64,000 bases of DNA from Chlamydomonas reinhardtii (GCF_000002595.2 NC_057005.1:716281-780280); one strand, 5' to 3'. Positions 36,281 to 49,013 are shown, numbered from the stretch's first letter. Notes: generated by a model from the letters alone, not told the origin. Translations and numbers: made by a program.

Positions 36281-38047
36281 TTCGGCACCGCGTCAGTAGT
36301 TGAGTCCGAGTGACACTTCGACGTCACGGAGACGCGCTCAATGTCGCCATGTGTCTATATCTTATTGCAGCAATGTTGAACCAATATAATATTTCAGGCA
36401 GTGGGCAGCAAAACTGGGCTGGCTCAACGAAAGTGTTAAGTTGCTGAGCGGGGATGCGGGTAGTTTGCAGCTTTGAGCAAACTTTGTTATAATCTTAGCC
36501 TGGCAATGGACTGATATTAAGCAGCTTCAGGGGCATTCAGGGACCGTGGCAATGTGCTCCCGCCACGAAACACAATGCAAGTTAGCCCGGTTTTGCACGC
36601 GATCCCAAGCGAGGAAGCAGCATGCACAAGGGCCGAGCGTAATGTTGCATGGGAATGCAAAAGGTTTATGAACCCTCAGCCGGCGTGGTCGCGGTTGAAA
36701 CGCTGCAGCCATGCCCGGCGTTGCGGGGCTCCAGCCGAGGCTCATACCCGGGCTCAGTGGTGGCGTGCCCTGCGCCCGGCGGTCTGCAAAGGCGAAACAG
36801 ATTAAGCTGTATTTCAGATCCATGTACTTGCCAGGACCTGCAGCCCGCTCATTGCGCCAGCGAAAGGTCACGACGTTTCCCGAGGTTTTGGGCTGAGCCC
36901 CCGGAGCGCAGCGACTCACCTGCCGCTGCGTGGATAGCCAGGCTCTGGCGATGATGACTCGTACTCGCTGCCAAGCTCGCTGCGGGCAGGCGACATGTGG
37001 AATGCAGTGCCTGACCCGCTGTGCGCAGATGTGTGCACGGGTGTGCAGGGTGGTTGATGGGGGCAGGACGTCTTCCCTTGGGCCTGAGATGGGCATGTGC
37101 CCGTGTGCCTTGCTTCTCGTGGGGGTCAGTCGGGGCACGCCCCTGGGCTGGCTTCCCCTTCCTTGAAGGGGTGGCGAAGCCCTTATGCCTTGCGGTCACA
37201 TCTATTAACAGCGGGGGGCTGGGCCCGGGCATGGCAGGTATTTTGGACAGTCTTGCCCGGTTACAGACATCGTTTCCGGTCAGCGTAAATAGGAGGCTAG
37301 TCCAGATCCCGGTAATGTGGTTTCACTGGTGCGTGCAGCGGGCGTACATGTGTCCAAGCGCCACATTAGCGTCGTGCCTGATTAGTATCAGCGGCTCCCT
37401 GCCCCCACCTCCCCTGCTCCCCACCGCGCCTTTCTCCTCCCCTGGTGTTCCCCCTGGCCGTCGTGCCCGTTGCCATCCTTCCCAGTCCTGGAGCCTACCG
37501 CAGCACCGCAGCACGCATACGCAACCAGCAGGCAGCAGCCTGTTCCTCACCAGCGTCCCTGCAATCCTCGTACGGTAACCACACCGGTATGTGTCTGCCG
37601 CACCACACTCCATGCCAGCAAGCCCCCGCATAAAGCCTGGGGGCATTCTGCGCTCCTGCCACGCTGCCTTCCACACAACATGGCGACAACACAAGCCTGG
37701 CCCGCCGGCCCCACTTTAGCTACGGTACCAACAGGTCTCGCCTGAAGCAGGCAGTGCCAAGGCCGCCAACTTAGGGATTGGAAACGAGCGAATTCGTGCC
37801 CCGCCAAAGCCCGCCGGTCACCCACGCTCCCGGCCACCCACGAGTGTCGTGATGTGCATCAGACAACTCCAATCAAAGTGTACACACGTGAACCTGCCCA
37901 ATTGACGCCAGACATAGACAGTCTCTGCTGCTGTCCGCTCCTACGCACCAGGCCACCACCAGAGGGCACCCCTGCCCATCACTGGCCAAGTGGTGCGCTG
38001 CATACAAGAGCATCAGCTAGCCCGACCTCCGCTTCTCCGCAATTGCA
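36281..38047. other. RSP14 upstream region and 3' side of the M20 peptidase gene
   Basis: The left part should contain the RSP14 promoter. The right part is probably the 3' UTR of the peptidase gene, with a minus-strand TGTAA (TTACA at 37261-37265). Motifs GGGCTGAGCCC.C.GAGCGCAGCG near 36890 and GGGGTGGCGAAGCCC near 37160 resemble the edges of a short repeat also seen at about 60775-60820. Confidence 0.4.
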
Positions 38048-40002
38048 CTACAGTTCGTCGTGCGCCCCCTTCCCGGCGGCACTGCCAGCCGTGCCGAACG
38101 CCGCCTCGTCAAAGGTTCCATGCGCAACCGCCAACCGCTCCAGGATGATGGCCCATGCGCGGCGGCCCTTGTCGTACATCTCTGCCAGCAGGCGCTCGTT
38201 GGGCGCGTGGATCTTGTCTGACAGCCCCCACCCGAACTTGGTCGTGTCCACCTTGAGCTCCTGTGACAGCACAGCGCCGGGAGTGAACAGGGGGTGACCA
38301 CAGGTTCATGTGCGACAGAGCTCGACAAGATCTGGTCATCGGAGCCGTACACGCAGCACATGATCTGCGCATGAGCCAATATGCGGTGCTAGGGTTGCTA
38401 GCCCCCGGGGACCCTCTTCCCCTGCTTGAGAATCTGTAATGCAGGTCACGGCACGCAGACGAGCGCCCACGCACCTGCTGGAAAGCCGCTAGAGCAGGGA
38501 TGGTGGCGCCGTCCCTACAGGCACATGCACACGCACACGTGCATGCATATGTGTATGACACTATGACAAGACGCAGACGGCATCACGCAGGCACACGGCG
38601 CCCACGTGCATCCACCACGTGAGCACACGAACGGCACACGAGGGCCGGATGTGCCACGTGTCATCCACCGCACACGAGCACGCACGATCATGAGAGGAAG
38701 CAGCACATGACACCGGCCAGCATGGGCAACTGCAATCGCACCCACTTTCCGCCGTTCTCGCACGCCCCCCTTCTGGGCCCTGGTTTATTTGCGCCAGGCC
38801 ACGAATTACACGACCACCACCCAGCCACCTCCCACCCTACCCTGTAATCACACAAAGCGAGTACGCCTGCGCCGACCCACATCGCGCACGCGCCCACGCG
38901 CGCACCTGAGGAACAGCGGCGGCCGGCCGCTCAGCGCCTCGTGCACCTCCGCCGCCGCGGCCAGAGCGGGCGAGTCGCGCGGGTTGGTCCAGGGGAATGC
39001 GCCGCCGCCCAGGGCACTCAGGCTGCAGCGCGCGTAGGCGGGGCAGTGCGCCGCCACGTGCTTTTGGAGCTGCGGTGCGAGGAGGCGGAGGCACGGGGGG
39101 ACTGTTCATGTTACTGTTCTCTTGAACGGTGGCTGTGGACATGCAGGCAGGCAGAAGACGAAAACGTCGGGAGTCGTGGGCATGTGCAGCATGCGCCTGC
39201 AGAGTCGTCGCTTCTGCGTTGCACTCATGGCCACGGGGGCGAGCTGTTTGCGGCACACACACGTCAGAAGCGCGTTTACTGTACATACCTTGTCTAGGAT
39301 GTCTGCCGGCGTCTGCTTGGGCACCAGCCTGCAGCTGATCTTGGCGCTGGCCCGGGCGGGGATGACGGTCTTGATGCCCTCCCCCGTGAAGCCGCCGCTC
39401 ATGCCCACCACCTCGAGCGTGGGCCGGTGCCACCTGGCCGTGGACGGGTGCAGGTAGGCGTGCGACGGATGTGGGTGGTGCATGCAGCAGTTGTGACCTC
39501 AGGCGCAAGGTCCTTTGAACCCCCGTTCTCCATGCCATGCAGAGGTATTGTGCCCTCCCTCCCTCCCTCCCTCTGCCTCCCTCCCTCGTTCCCTCCCTCC
39601 CACCTCTGCTCCAGCACGCTGTAGCCCTGCTCGCCCACGTGGCCGTACAGACCCAGGTCCGACATCTCCTGTGTGCGGGCGGTAGCAGGCGGCAGGTGAT
39701 GATGTACGGGCGCCGTGCGCCGTCGGCAACGCGTGGGTGCTGGTAGCGTGCTTGCCGCGCGGATACCCGCCTGAAACCATCCACTCACTCCTCCGGGCAA
39801 ACTCAAAACCGTACCGCTCACATGCAAGCACGCACAACCACATAACCACACACATAGTTCCGCGTGCTTTCTCAGTTTAAAACACGCACGCACACACACT
39901 GACACACACACAGAGTAACTTGGTAAGTATCGGTAAGTTGGGCGGGCTCTCGTTTCGTTTACTTTGAGACAAACACGCGCACACCCACACAGACACACAC
40001 GC

Positions 40003-40059
<57 letters not shown>

Positions 40060-43000
40060 AGCACACACACGCACGCGCCTGCTCGGCGTCAAAGCCGTAC
40101 GCCTCCACATCGCGCCGGTCCTGATCCGTGACCGGCAGCACATCCTGGCGGGGCGGGGCATGCGAGGACAGAGGTTGCGGGGCTGTACATACCAGCCCAA
40201 ACTAAACGTAACCCAATGCAAAAGAGCGCGGAGGAGAGCGTGGCCTATGCTTTGACAACGGAGTGGCAGGGGGGTGGAGCGGTGGCAGACGCGGCAGGAG
40301 AGAAACGCATTGGTGAAGTGGCTGGGTGGGTGAATTTCGGTAGACGGTCAGAGTCTCAGAAGCAGCCGTTACGAGCCACGAGCCCGTTTGCAGCCCGCAA
40401 TGTGCGCCCCGGTCATTGTACGCCACACCGCGCCACGACACTCAGTCCCGCGTCCTCTTACGTCGTAGAAGCCCTGCACGGTGATGGCGTGTGTGGCCGG
40501 GTCGTGCATGCCCGCCAGCAGCGCCGCCAGCACGGCGTTGGGGTTGGCCACCGCGCCGCCCTTCATGCCGCTGTGCATGTCCGTGCCCGCAGTCACCACC
40601 TCCAGCTGAGCGCCCACCACACCCCTGCGTGCGGTGTTGTCGACGGAGCATGCGAATGTGTCAGGAGGTTATCAGGATGGTGCGCCGAAACGTGCAATGA
40701 TAACATGATGGCACAAAACCCGGCATACACTGCCCTGGGCTGCCGGCGCTGCCGCTGCACTTCAACGTGGTCCAAGCAACTCCTGCGCGCAGTCCGACAA
40801 GCCGGACAAGAACTGCCAGCCCGTTCCCCGCGTCCCCACACTTCCTTCACCCCCAACCCCTGCGCGAACCCAGCTTCCCGCACCCACACAGCCACCCTCT
40901 CCCAGCTTCCCGCTATGTCTTCCTTGTGCTGTTTAAGACAGCCACCCTTAGCTCCCCACCCTCACCGCAGCCCCAGCGACAGCCCGCCCCGGTCTGCCGC
41001 GGGCTGCCCGCCGTCCGCACTGAGCGCCAGGTCCGCCGCCAGCCGGCCCGCGTGCCGGCGCAGGAAGGGCGTCAGGTGCGGCGACATGACCTCCTCCTGG
41101 CCCTGTGCGTGTATGTGTGTATGTGTTTGTGTGTGCGTGTTTGTGATATCCCCATATGGAAGGAAACACACATGACGGTGTGTGGTGTGCGTGTGTTCGC
41201 GTGTGTGCGCACGGGGTGTGAATATTGCGTGCATGTGAACTGCGTGCGGAAAGCTCCTTGACAGGGCGCAGCGCCGGTCTTACCGTACGCAGGGGTCTAC
41301 ATACCGTACATGCCCTGCACACGGCATGGGCGCATGGCGGCCCCACGACGCCCGCAGGCGGAGCGGCTGCTCTGCAGGGGAGGGGCGTGCCGTCCATGCG
41401 CCCCCTCCGTCCCCCCCCCAAGGCCCCCCGCTCACCTCCAGCAGGAACTTGACATTCACCGGCAGCGTGCCCGTCTCCTGCAGCCACGCCTCCACCGCCT
41501 TGTGGGGAAAGGGGGCGAGGGGCGCATGCAAGGGCTTTGTGGGAGTATCGGTACTCGCTTACAGCTTCAACCATTGGACAGGTTGGGGGGCGCTCAAGTC
41601 AGACTACAAGCCCGTTGGGCAGAGGCGCGCTCGGTGCATTGCGTTCCAGCGCACCGCTTCCCGCCACTAGCGTCAACCACTTGCAACCTCCCATCTTCGT
41701 ATCCCTGGTTTCTACTGGGCATGGCAAGCGTTCCCCCCTTCTGGGTCTGGGTTTAATTAGGACAGGAAGAAGCTGGCCCCTCGCCCGTCCTACACACGCA
41801 CCTGCAGCGCCTCCAGCAGCCCGCCCTTGTCGTCATCCACCCCACGGCCGTAATAGTAGCCGTCCCGCTTCACCACCTGCGGCAACAGCAGAGGCGATTA
41901 GGGAAAGGAGGCGCACACGTCAGCACGCTGCAAAGCCCGCAAAGACGTACAGGACCAACACCTCACGTCTCAGACACGCCCACAGCCACACGCACAAGCT
42001 CCGTTCCCTTTCAACACACGAAACACACACGAAACACACGCACACACACACCCAAACACACACCTACGCCCACCTGGAACGGGGGTGTGTCCCACAGCTC
42101 CAAGGGGTCCACTGGCTGGACTGCAAACACGTCAGGTCGGGTGGAGTCGGATCGGGTCGGGTCAGATTAACCTGGCATTACACCGGGTAGGGTGCTTGCA
42201 GCATCACGTGCGGTGGTGTCTGGGAGTACGGTAAGCGTGGCCGTTCCTTGCCACCAGATTTCGAAAGACCGAGCAGCGAGCAGCCTACAAGCCTGCGACG
42301 AAGCGGTCCTGGGGGACTCACGCCCGACTTACCGTCGTAGTGACCGTAGATGAGGACGGTGGGTGCGGCGGTGCCGTTGGCGGCCCGCGGCGCCGACAGC
42401 CACTCGGCGTACACCACCGGGTGAGGCCCCTCGGTGGGTAGGATCTCCATGTTCTGCCGATTAGGCATGTGGGTGCTGGGGCGTGTGGATGCAAGGCCAG
42501 CAATGGGCCTTTTCACGTGCGGCGAGGCTTCTTGGCCGGCCCTCGGCTACCTGCAACAAGCAGCCTGGTACCGGCACTCTGCCCCCATCTCATCCACCTT
42601 GCCCCAGACCTCAATCGCTCGCAAACCTCTTCCGATGTCCCTCGCTCCCTTTCTGCTGCCTCTGTCTGTCGCCCCTCTCCTATGTCCCGCTCTGCGTGCC
42701 ACACATAACCTCCCCTGTGTTTTGCCCCGCCCGCGCCCACCTGCAGCCCGGCCTGGCGCAGGCGCTCCACCAGCCAGTCCGCCGCAGCCAGCAGGTGCGG
42801 CAGGTGGTCGGGCAGCGCGGACACGGAGGGGAAGGCGACCAGGTCCGTCAGGTCGGCGTCGTACCTGTGCGTGCGAGCGTGTGTGGGTGGACACGCGGGC
42901 AAGGAGGGCGTGACCGGGTGCAACAGGCTGCTGGTACAGGGCCTGACGCGGCACGGACGGGCATGTGGGTTGGGCCCTCAGTATAATCAGGATCGACTTC

Positions 43001-43272
43001 TTGATCTGTACAGGGACAGGGAGTGACGAGCGTCGGAGGTGTGGCGTGGCGTGTCAACTCCCAGGCCGAGCAACCCAGTATCAGGCGTGCCTCCGTCGTT
43101 GAGCCCCTGCGCCTGATTGGCACCGACACCTGTCAGATTGTCGCTCCAGACGCTTGAGAACGCTTTGGAGCGGCGCGCTCTGGTCAAAAGACTGCGCTTG
43201 CGGCAAGCATGCTAGCAGCGCGAGTGTCGACAACGCGAGGAGACATTTTGATAGTTTTGGTTGCACGCCCAT
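38048..43272 (-). CDS. M20-family metallodipeptidase with signal peptide and C-terminal HDEL
   Basis: A multi-exon minus-strand gene with at least twelve coding exons, from an ATG at 43272 to the stop at 38048-38050. The first exon gives a signal peptide ([18 protein letters not shown], then QAQS). The body carries the complete M20/CNDP-type signature: [19 protein letters not shown] joined across an intron to [31 protein letters not shown] joined to [18 protein letters not shown]; and [13 protein letters not shown] with GEGIKTVIP. Metal and catalytic residues (His of GHYD, Asp of GVDDD, Glu of GQEE) are present. Cytosolic relatives (CNDP2, yeast Dug1) cleave Cys-Gly and other dipeptides. The last exon (38260-38048) ends GKGAHDEL, an ER-retrieval signal. 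This suggests a lumenal ER peptidase. The junction of the first and second coding exons is unresolved. Confidence 0.85.
39965..40056. repeat. (AC)n microsatellite in a peptidase intron
   Basis: A nearly pure AC run of about 50 bp with impure flanks, inside an intron of the M20 peptidase gene. Confidence 0.95.
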
Positions 43273-43740
43273 GATAGCAAGCTGTATTACTAGTATTTAA
43301 CTGTATGATAAGGCGGTAAGGCACGGTGTGCCAAAGACTGCACCGTGCTTAGTGTCTCGCGGTCAACGGCGCCTTTCGACTGTAAGCTCCCTGCTTCAGC
43401 CTGCTACAGTATCCGGGGTAGGTTTTCAATTGTAATATAACACGCAGCGCAGCGACCACGCAACAAGTACGGCGTCGCAATTTGGCACCGGCGCGAGTTG
43501 CCTCTCTTCGCCCTGTCGCGACGACGAGGCCCACTCAGCGCATCTGTGTTTACACTGATAACCCACCACATCGCTACGTCGGCTCGTGGTCGGCGCCCAG
43601 TCTTTAGACAAGATTTTTGGCCTGGACTGGCACGGTTAAATACCGCATAAATCATGCTAATTTTACAAAGGTTTTAGGCTCGGGACCCAGAGCGTTAGCA
43701 GGCTGTTACAGCGTCGCAAGCTGCTCGTTGGACCCTCGCG
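43273..43740. promoter_or_regulatory. Divergent promoter region of the M20 peptidase and the KDM4-like gene
   Basis: The start codons are head to head with 468 bp between them. The DNA is less GC-rich than the genes. No named promoter element was recognised. Confidence 0.5.
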
Positions 43741-46602
43741 ATGGCCGCGAGCAACAGCAGGGCCTGCCCTGTGCTGAGGCCGACTTTAGAGGAGCTTAAG
43801 GTAGGTCTGAGGCTCCCACGCCTGCGGGCGTCCTTGGGAGGTCCGTTGGCACGACCACCACATTTGCGCTGACCGCATCTCCCGCGCCCCTCCACCCCTC
43901 GACTGCCTGGCTCCTCCCCACAGAAATACACTTTTGAGCAGGTAGATGGGCCGCGGATTGCTTGACGTTTGCTTGTCGTGCGCATACAACGGGCTTGACA
44001 CGCCCAGCCGCTCCCGAACCACCACAGTCGGCAGCTGGCGGGGAAGCAAAGGCTTGGCGCCGTAATGCGTGACAGTCATAGCCGCTCAGGGGCGAAACCA
44101 GCGTGGCATGCATTCGCGGGGATCGATAAGTTGATACATCCAGGCCATTCACACACCACCGGGTTCAGCTCCGTCCACGTACTAACGAAGCATGGCCCAA
44201 CGCCCTCCCCTCCACGTCGCCACTTGCGGCTTACGCGCAGTATGTTGAGAAGCACGAGAAGAAGATCGCGGAGGCGGGCATCGCCAAGATTGTGGCACCG
44301 GAGGGATGGACGCCGCGCCAGGAGGTGGGAGGCTCATGAGGTTGCAACGCGCCAGGGGCGCTGCAGACGTGCCTGGGCTGAGGGCCCAGCGACTCCCCCG
44401 GCTGGGACTGTCCAGCTTCAACCTGAGGCGCTGACATGACAGAGTTTGGCGCTACAATTCGCAACGGCATGATTCCGCCCGCCGTCCATTCTCACACGCC
44501 TCGTCTTCCTTCCCTGCACTGCCTCCATTCCTGTGCTCGTGGCTCTGTGCTTCCTATTCCCTGTGTGCCGCCTGCTCCATACCGCCCGCCCATCTGTGTG
44601 CCACGCCCCCAGGGCTACGCGGATGACCTGGACTTCCACATCGAGCGGCCCATCCGGCAGCACGCCACCGGCAGCCGCGGGCTGTACCGCGGGCTGTACA
44701 TCGAGGAGAAGCCCATGAGCCTGGCGCAGCAGTTCAAGCCGCAGGTGGGGCCGCTTGTCATTACTAATGAGCTATGACGGAGGTGGACCTTTCGCTTTCC
44801 TTGTATCAGCATAATTTCTTACAGTATGCGTGTGTCTTGTGTCCGCATGCGAAGGCGCTGGCCCCGGAGAACCAGCCGCCGCCCGCGGGCGACCCCGCCG
44901 ACCTGGAGCGCAAGTTCTGGAAGAACGTTACTCTGCGGTGCGACGGGGCTTATCCGCGGCGTGTGTATGTGAAACGGGTAATATTTAGGGTCCATGCGTC
45001 TATGCGGTTATCATTCTTTCAAGGGCTATGCCCGCATACACAACATACGCGTGGCGCCCTCGCCGTCGCGTGTGGCGGCGTTGGTCTAGAGGGCCCAATG
45101 CATGCGCGTGACGTGACATCTCCCCGCGCCTCTCCCTCGTTCCCACACAGCCCGCCCCTGTACGGCGCTGACGTGGCCGGGTCGCTGTTCGACGAGGATT
45201 GCGAGGTGGGGTAATGCACGGCCGCGTGTGTATGCCTTTGATGCATATCTAATGGGATGAATCGGAACTGGATGGAGATGAAGCACCATTCTTGGCACGA
45301 CGTCCCCTTCTCTTCAACACCATGCACGCACGCACGCACACACGTAGCACGGTTTTGAACCCGTCCCGCCATGTTTTTTACTTGCCGCCCGCAAGCACTG
45401 GAACCTGCGCGGCCTGGACACGGTGCTGACGCGGGTGCTGCATGCCTCCGGCCACTCGCTGCCGGGCGTGTCAGAGCCGTACCTCTACTTTGGCACATGG
45501 CGAAGCACCTTCGCATGGGTAAGCGCGGGCCGGGCCAGGCAGCACAGGCTGGGTGGTGGGGAGGGCCGGGCGATAGAGTCGGCAGGCAGCTGCGTGTGGG
45601 TGAAGTTGTAGGGTTTTACCGTGAACACACACGCTATCCTCATGTCCTCTCACAACTGCACTGTGGACGCCGACCATGCCGCTCCGCAGCACACCGAGGA
45701 CATGGACCTCTACTCGGTCAACTACCTGCACTACGGTGAGCCATGTTGCCGTGGCGATCCGCCACGCAGCTACATGCGCCCCGCGGTGCCATTCCTTGCA
45801 GTCCTTTGCGCTCCAACCATCAATCCAGCACACCCACACCTTGTCAACCCCCGACTACCTCACTTCCGTCGTGGCTCCAGGCGCGCCCAAGCAGTGGTAC
45901 TGCATCCCTCCTGGCCACCGGCGCCGGTTCGAGGGCCTCATGCGCGACATGCTGCCCGAGATGTTCCGGGCCTGCCCCGAGTTCTTCAGGCACAAGGCGA
46001 GGGCGGGGTGTTAGGGGGGGTGTTGCATAATTGCCTCGCTGCTTGGACTGCTTTCGGGTGGCTGTGACCGGCTGCGCTGAACATGACATGCGTGCCTGCG
46101 CCTCCTGACATGCTTGGCCATCTCCACATCCGAATTTAAATCCAATCCGCAGGAGCTGATCATCAGCCCGCAGCTGTTGGACCACTACGCCATCCCCTAC
46201 ATCAAAACCGTGCAGCTCCCGCGCGAGTTCGTGATAAACTACCCGGGTGGGTGGGCGCCAGAGAGCGGCCACTTGTTGGGGCCCTGTGCGGTCAAGCAGC
46301 TTTCATTGGGAATTTGGGCACGGGATTTGGAAGGGATTGGCTGACAAATGTCAGACGGCAGGTGGTAGATGGGCAGCTGAGCTCCCTGCTTGACTCTTGC
46401 CCCGCTGCCCCGCCGCTGCCGCACCCCGCAGGCGCCTACCACGCTGGCTACAACTGCGGCTACAACTGCGCCGAGTCCGTCAACTTCGGCACGCGGCGCT
46501 GGATCCCGCTGGGCGCCGTGGCGTCCGTGTGCAGCTGCAACCCCGACAGCGTCAGCATCGACATGCGCCTCTTCAGGTGCGTTGCAGGAGAGCAGCGAGG
46601 GG

Positions 46603-46637
<35 letters not shown>

Positions 46638-49013
46638 CAGGACGGCGGCGGGCGGGCGGGTGCGCGGGCAGGCCGCGCAATGCCTCCTGTCACCGGCTAC
46701 GACGCGCTCGTTACGCGATTGCTCACATGCCAAGGCGTCAACACACGCAGCACCAACATGCAAACCCCACACACGCACAACCCCAGGGAGCTGGTGCCCA
46801 AGAAATGGCTGCCGGCCGACATCTGGGAGGACACCAGCAGCGAGGACGAGGACGAGGAGGAGAGCGGCAGCGACGGAAGCGGCAGCGACAGCGACAGCAG
46901 CAGCGGGGAGGAGGAGAGCGAGGAGGAGGATGCGGGAGGTGGTGAGCAGGAGCAGGCGGCGGCGAGAAAGCGCGGCAAGAAGGCCGCGGTGCAGCCGAAG
47001 GCCAAGTCCAAAGCGCCCAAGGCGATGGTCAAGGGCGGGCGGCGTATGATGGCGGCTTCGGTGCCGGCGGGGGCTGCCGCGGCGGGCCGCGGCGGCAGCT
47101 CGAAGCGCGGCCCCGGCCGGCCACGTGCGAAGCCGGAGGTGGTGCCGGAATTTAGCAGCAGCAGTGATGAGGAAGACGTGGACGACGAGGAGGAGGCGGG
47201 CGAGGGGGAGGGGCAGCAGCGGGAGCCGGCGACCAAGCGGCGCCGGACAGCAGCCGCCGCGTCTGGGTCTGCAGGAGCGCAGCCGAATGGTGCCGTGCCG
47301 GGCAAGCGGCCGCGCGGGCGGCCGCGCAAGCACCCGCTGCCCACGCCTGAGGAGCTAGCAGCCAAGGCGGCACAGCCCAAGCGGCCGCGCGGCCGCCCGC
47401 GGAAGCATCCGCTGCCGGGGGCAGGCGAGGGGGCTGGCACGTCGGCCGGCACCTCGGCTGAGGCAGGAGCAACGGGACCGGCCGGGGGCACGCCCGCCAA
47501 GCGGCCGCGCGGGAGGCCGCGGAAGAACCCGCCGCCGCCAGCCGGCGAGATGGCGGCGCCCGCTGTGGCCGCGGCGGCGGCAGATACGACGGCGGCCGCG
47601 ACGCCAGCGGCACCCGCTGCGGCCGCGGCGGGGGGAGAGAGCGGCACGGTGCCGGGCAAGCGGCCGCGCGGGCGGCCGCGCAAGCACCCGATCCTGACGC
47701 CGGAGGAGCAGGCGGCGCTGGCGGCGGCCAAGGCGCTGCAGCCGAAGCGGCCGCGCGGCAGGCCACGGAAGTACCCCCTGCCCAACGCCCCGGTCTCAGG
47801 CGGGGGCGAGACGACGGAGGCGGACGTGGAGGACGCGGACGCTGGCGCGGCGGGCCCGTCTGCTGTGCCGCCGGGCCCGGCGGCTGCAGGCCCCGAGGCA
47901 GGCGCGGTGCTGGCCGCTGCAGGTGCAGAAGCAGAAAGGGCGGGGTTGGCGCCCACCCGGCGGTCGCTGCGCAGGCAGGCGGCGGAGGGAGTGGCCGCGG
48001 CTGTGGCTGCTCTGACGCGGCTGGCCACGACACCGCCGCCCGATGACGTGGGGGAGGTGGAGGCGGCAGCAGCTGCTGGGGCGCTGGTAGCGGGCAAGGC
48101 CAGCAAGGCGGCGATCGTGGCGCCGGTGCCGCAGGCGGTGGTGGCGGCAGCCGCCGCTGCCGCCGCACCCCGCCGCGTCGGGCGGGCTCCGAAGGCCCTG
48201 TCGCCATCGCTCGGCGCCGTGACCTCAGAGGACGGCGGAATGTCGCCTGGGCCGGAGGAGGAGCCAGGAGAGCTGGAGGCGGCTGTGGGTCTGGGCGAGG
48301 GCGGGGGCGGGGACGAGCCAGTGAAGCGGCCGCGGGGTCGGCCGCGGAAGTCGCGGCCGGGCCAGGTCGCGCTGCTGGCGGCGGTGGCACGGGTGGCGGC
48401 GCGGGCGGAGGCCCGAGCGCCGGAGGCGGCCGGGCCCATGTCGGAGGGTGGGGAGGCGGACGGTGGCGACGCCGGGGCGGCGGGAGGCACCGCCGAGCCG
48501 GCAGCGGCGCCTGCCAAGCGCCCTCGCGGCCGGCCAAGGAAGCATCCCCGCCCGGAGGAGGGCACGCCCACGCCGGCGCCGGAGGCAGCTCCGCAGCAGG
48601 AGCAGGCACCGGCTGGTAAGGAGGAGCCGGCAACGGTGGTGGTGGCGGCGGTGGCAGAGGCAGGGGCTGGGGCCGCAGAGGCGGTGGCCGGTGCCGCGGG
48701 CAGCGGAGGTGAGCCAACGCAGCCAGCGGCCGCGTCGCCGCACCGCTCGCCCACGGCCTCCCCGGCATCCATGTTCTCTGCCCCAGAGCAGGAAAACGTC
48801 GCCGTTGCTGCTGCCGCCGCTTCCGCCGCAGCCGCAGCCGCTGCTGCCGCCGCTGCTGAGGCAGCAGTGGCCGCGGCCGGCGGTGCTTCGGCGGGCGGTG
48901 CAGCCGCAGCCGCCGGGGCCGGCGCAGCTGCCAGGCTGCTGCCTGGCGGCCGCGGGCTTCTGGAGATACTAGGCTTCCGCATCGGCGCCGGGACGGGTGC
49001 CAAGCACGAGTAG
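43741..49013 (+). CDS. KDM4-like JmjN/JmjC histone demethylase with seven AT-hooks
   Basis: Twelve exons: 43741-43800, 43924-43941, 44241-44324, 44613-44744, 44855-44937, 45151-45205, 45396-45518, 45690-45735, 45881-45996, 46153-46246, 46432-46576 and 46787-49013, giving 1060 aa. The JmjN motif (LRPTLEELK to GIAKIVAPEGW) spans the first three exons and includes an 18-nt microexon. The JmjC domain has YGADVAGSLFDE, the iron ligands His186 and Glu188 (AWHTEDMD) and His274 (GAYHAGYN), Lys204 for 2-oxoglutarate (YGAPKQWY) and the CSC zinc pair. All catalytic residues are kept, so it should demethylate histone lysines, probably H3K9/K36 as KDM4 enzymes do. The 741-residue last exon is acidic at first, then Ala/Pro/Gly-rich. 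It has seven RPRGRPRK AT-hooks and one weaker GPGRPRAK, which would bind AT-rich minor grooves. No PHD or Tudor domain is seen. The intron after 45996 starts with GC. Confidence 0.9.
46606..46636. repeat. (GT)n microsatellite in a KDM4-like intron
   Basis: A GT run just downstream of the donor of the 46432-46576 exon. Confidence 0.9.

Noticed and set aside
35247-36299. 350-aa open frame on the plus strand opposite RSP14
   Set aside because: It is the antisense shadow of a GC-rich coding exon: Ser/Ala/Arg-rich with no domain, while the minus strand has clear armadillo repeats.
47300-48540. Regularly recurring ~24-bp motif resembling a CRISPR-like array
   Set aside because: The repeats are in-frame AT-hook codons at irregular spacing inside a coding exon of a eukaryotic gene.
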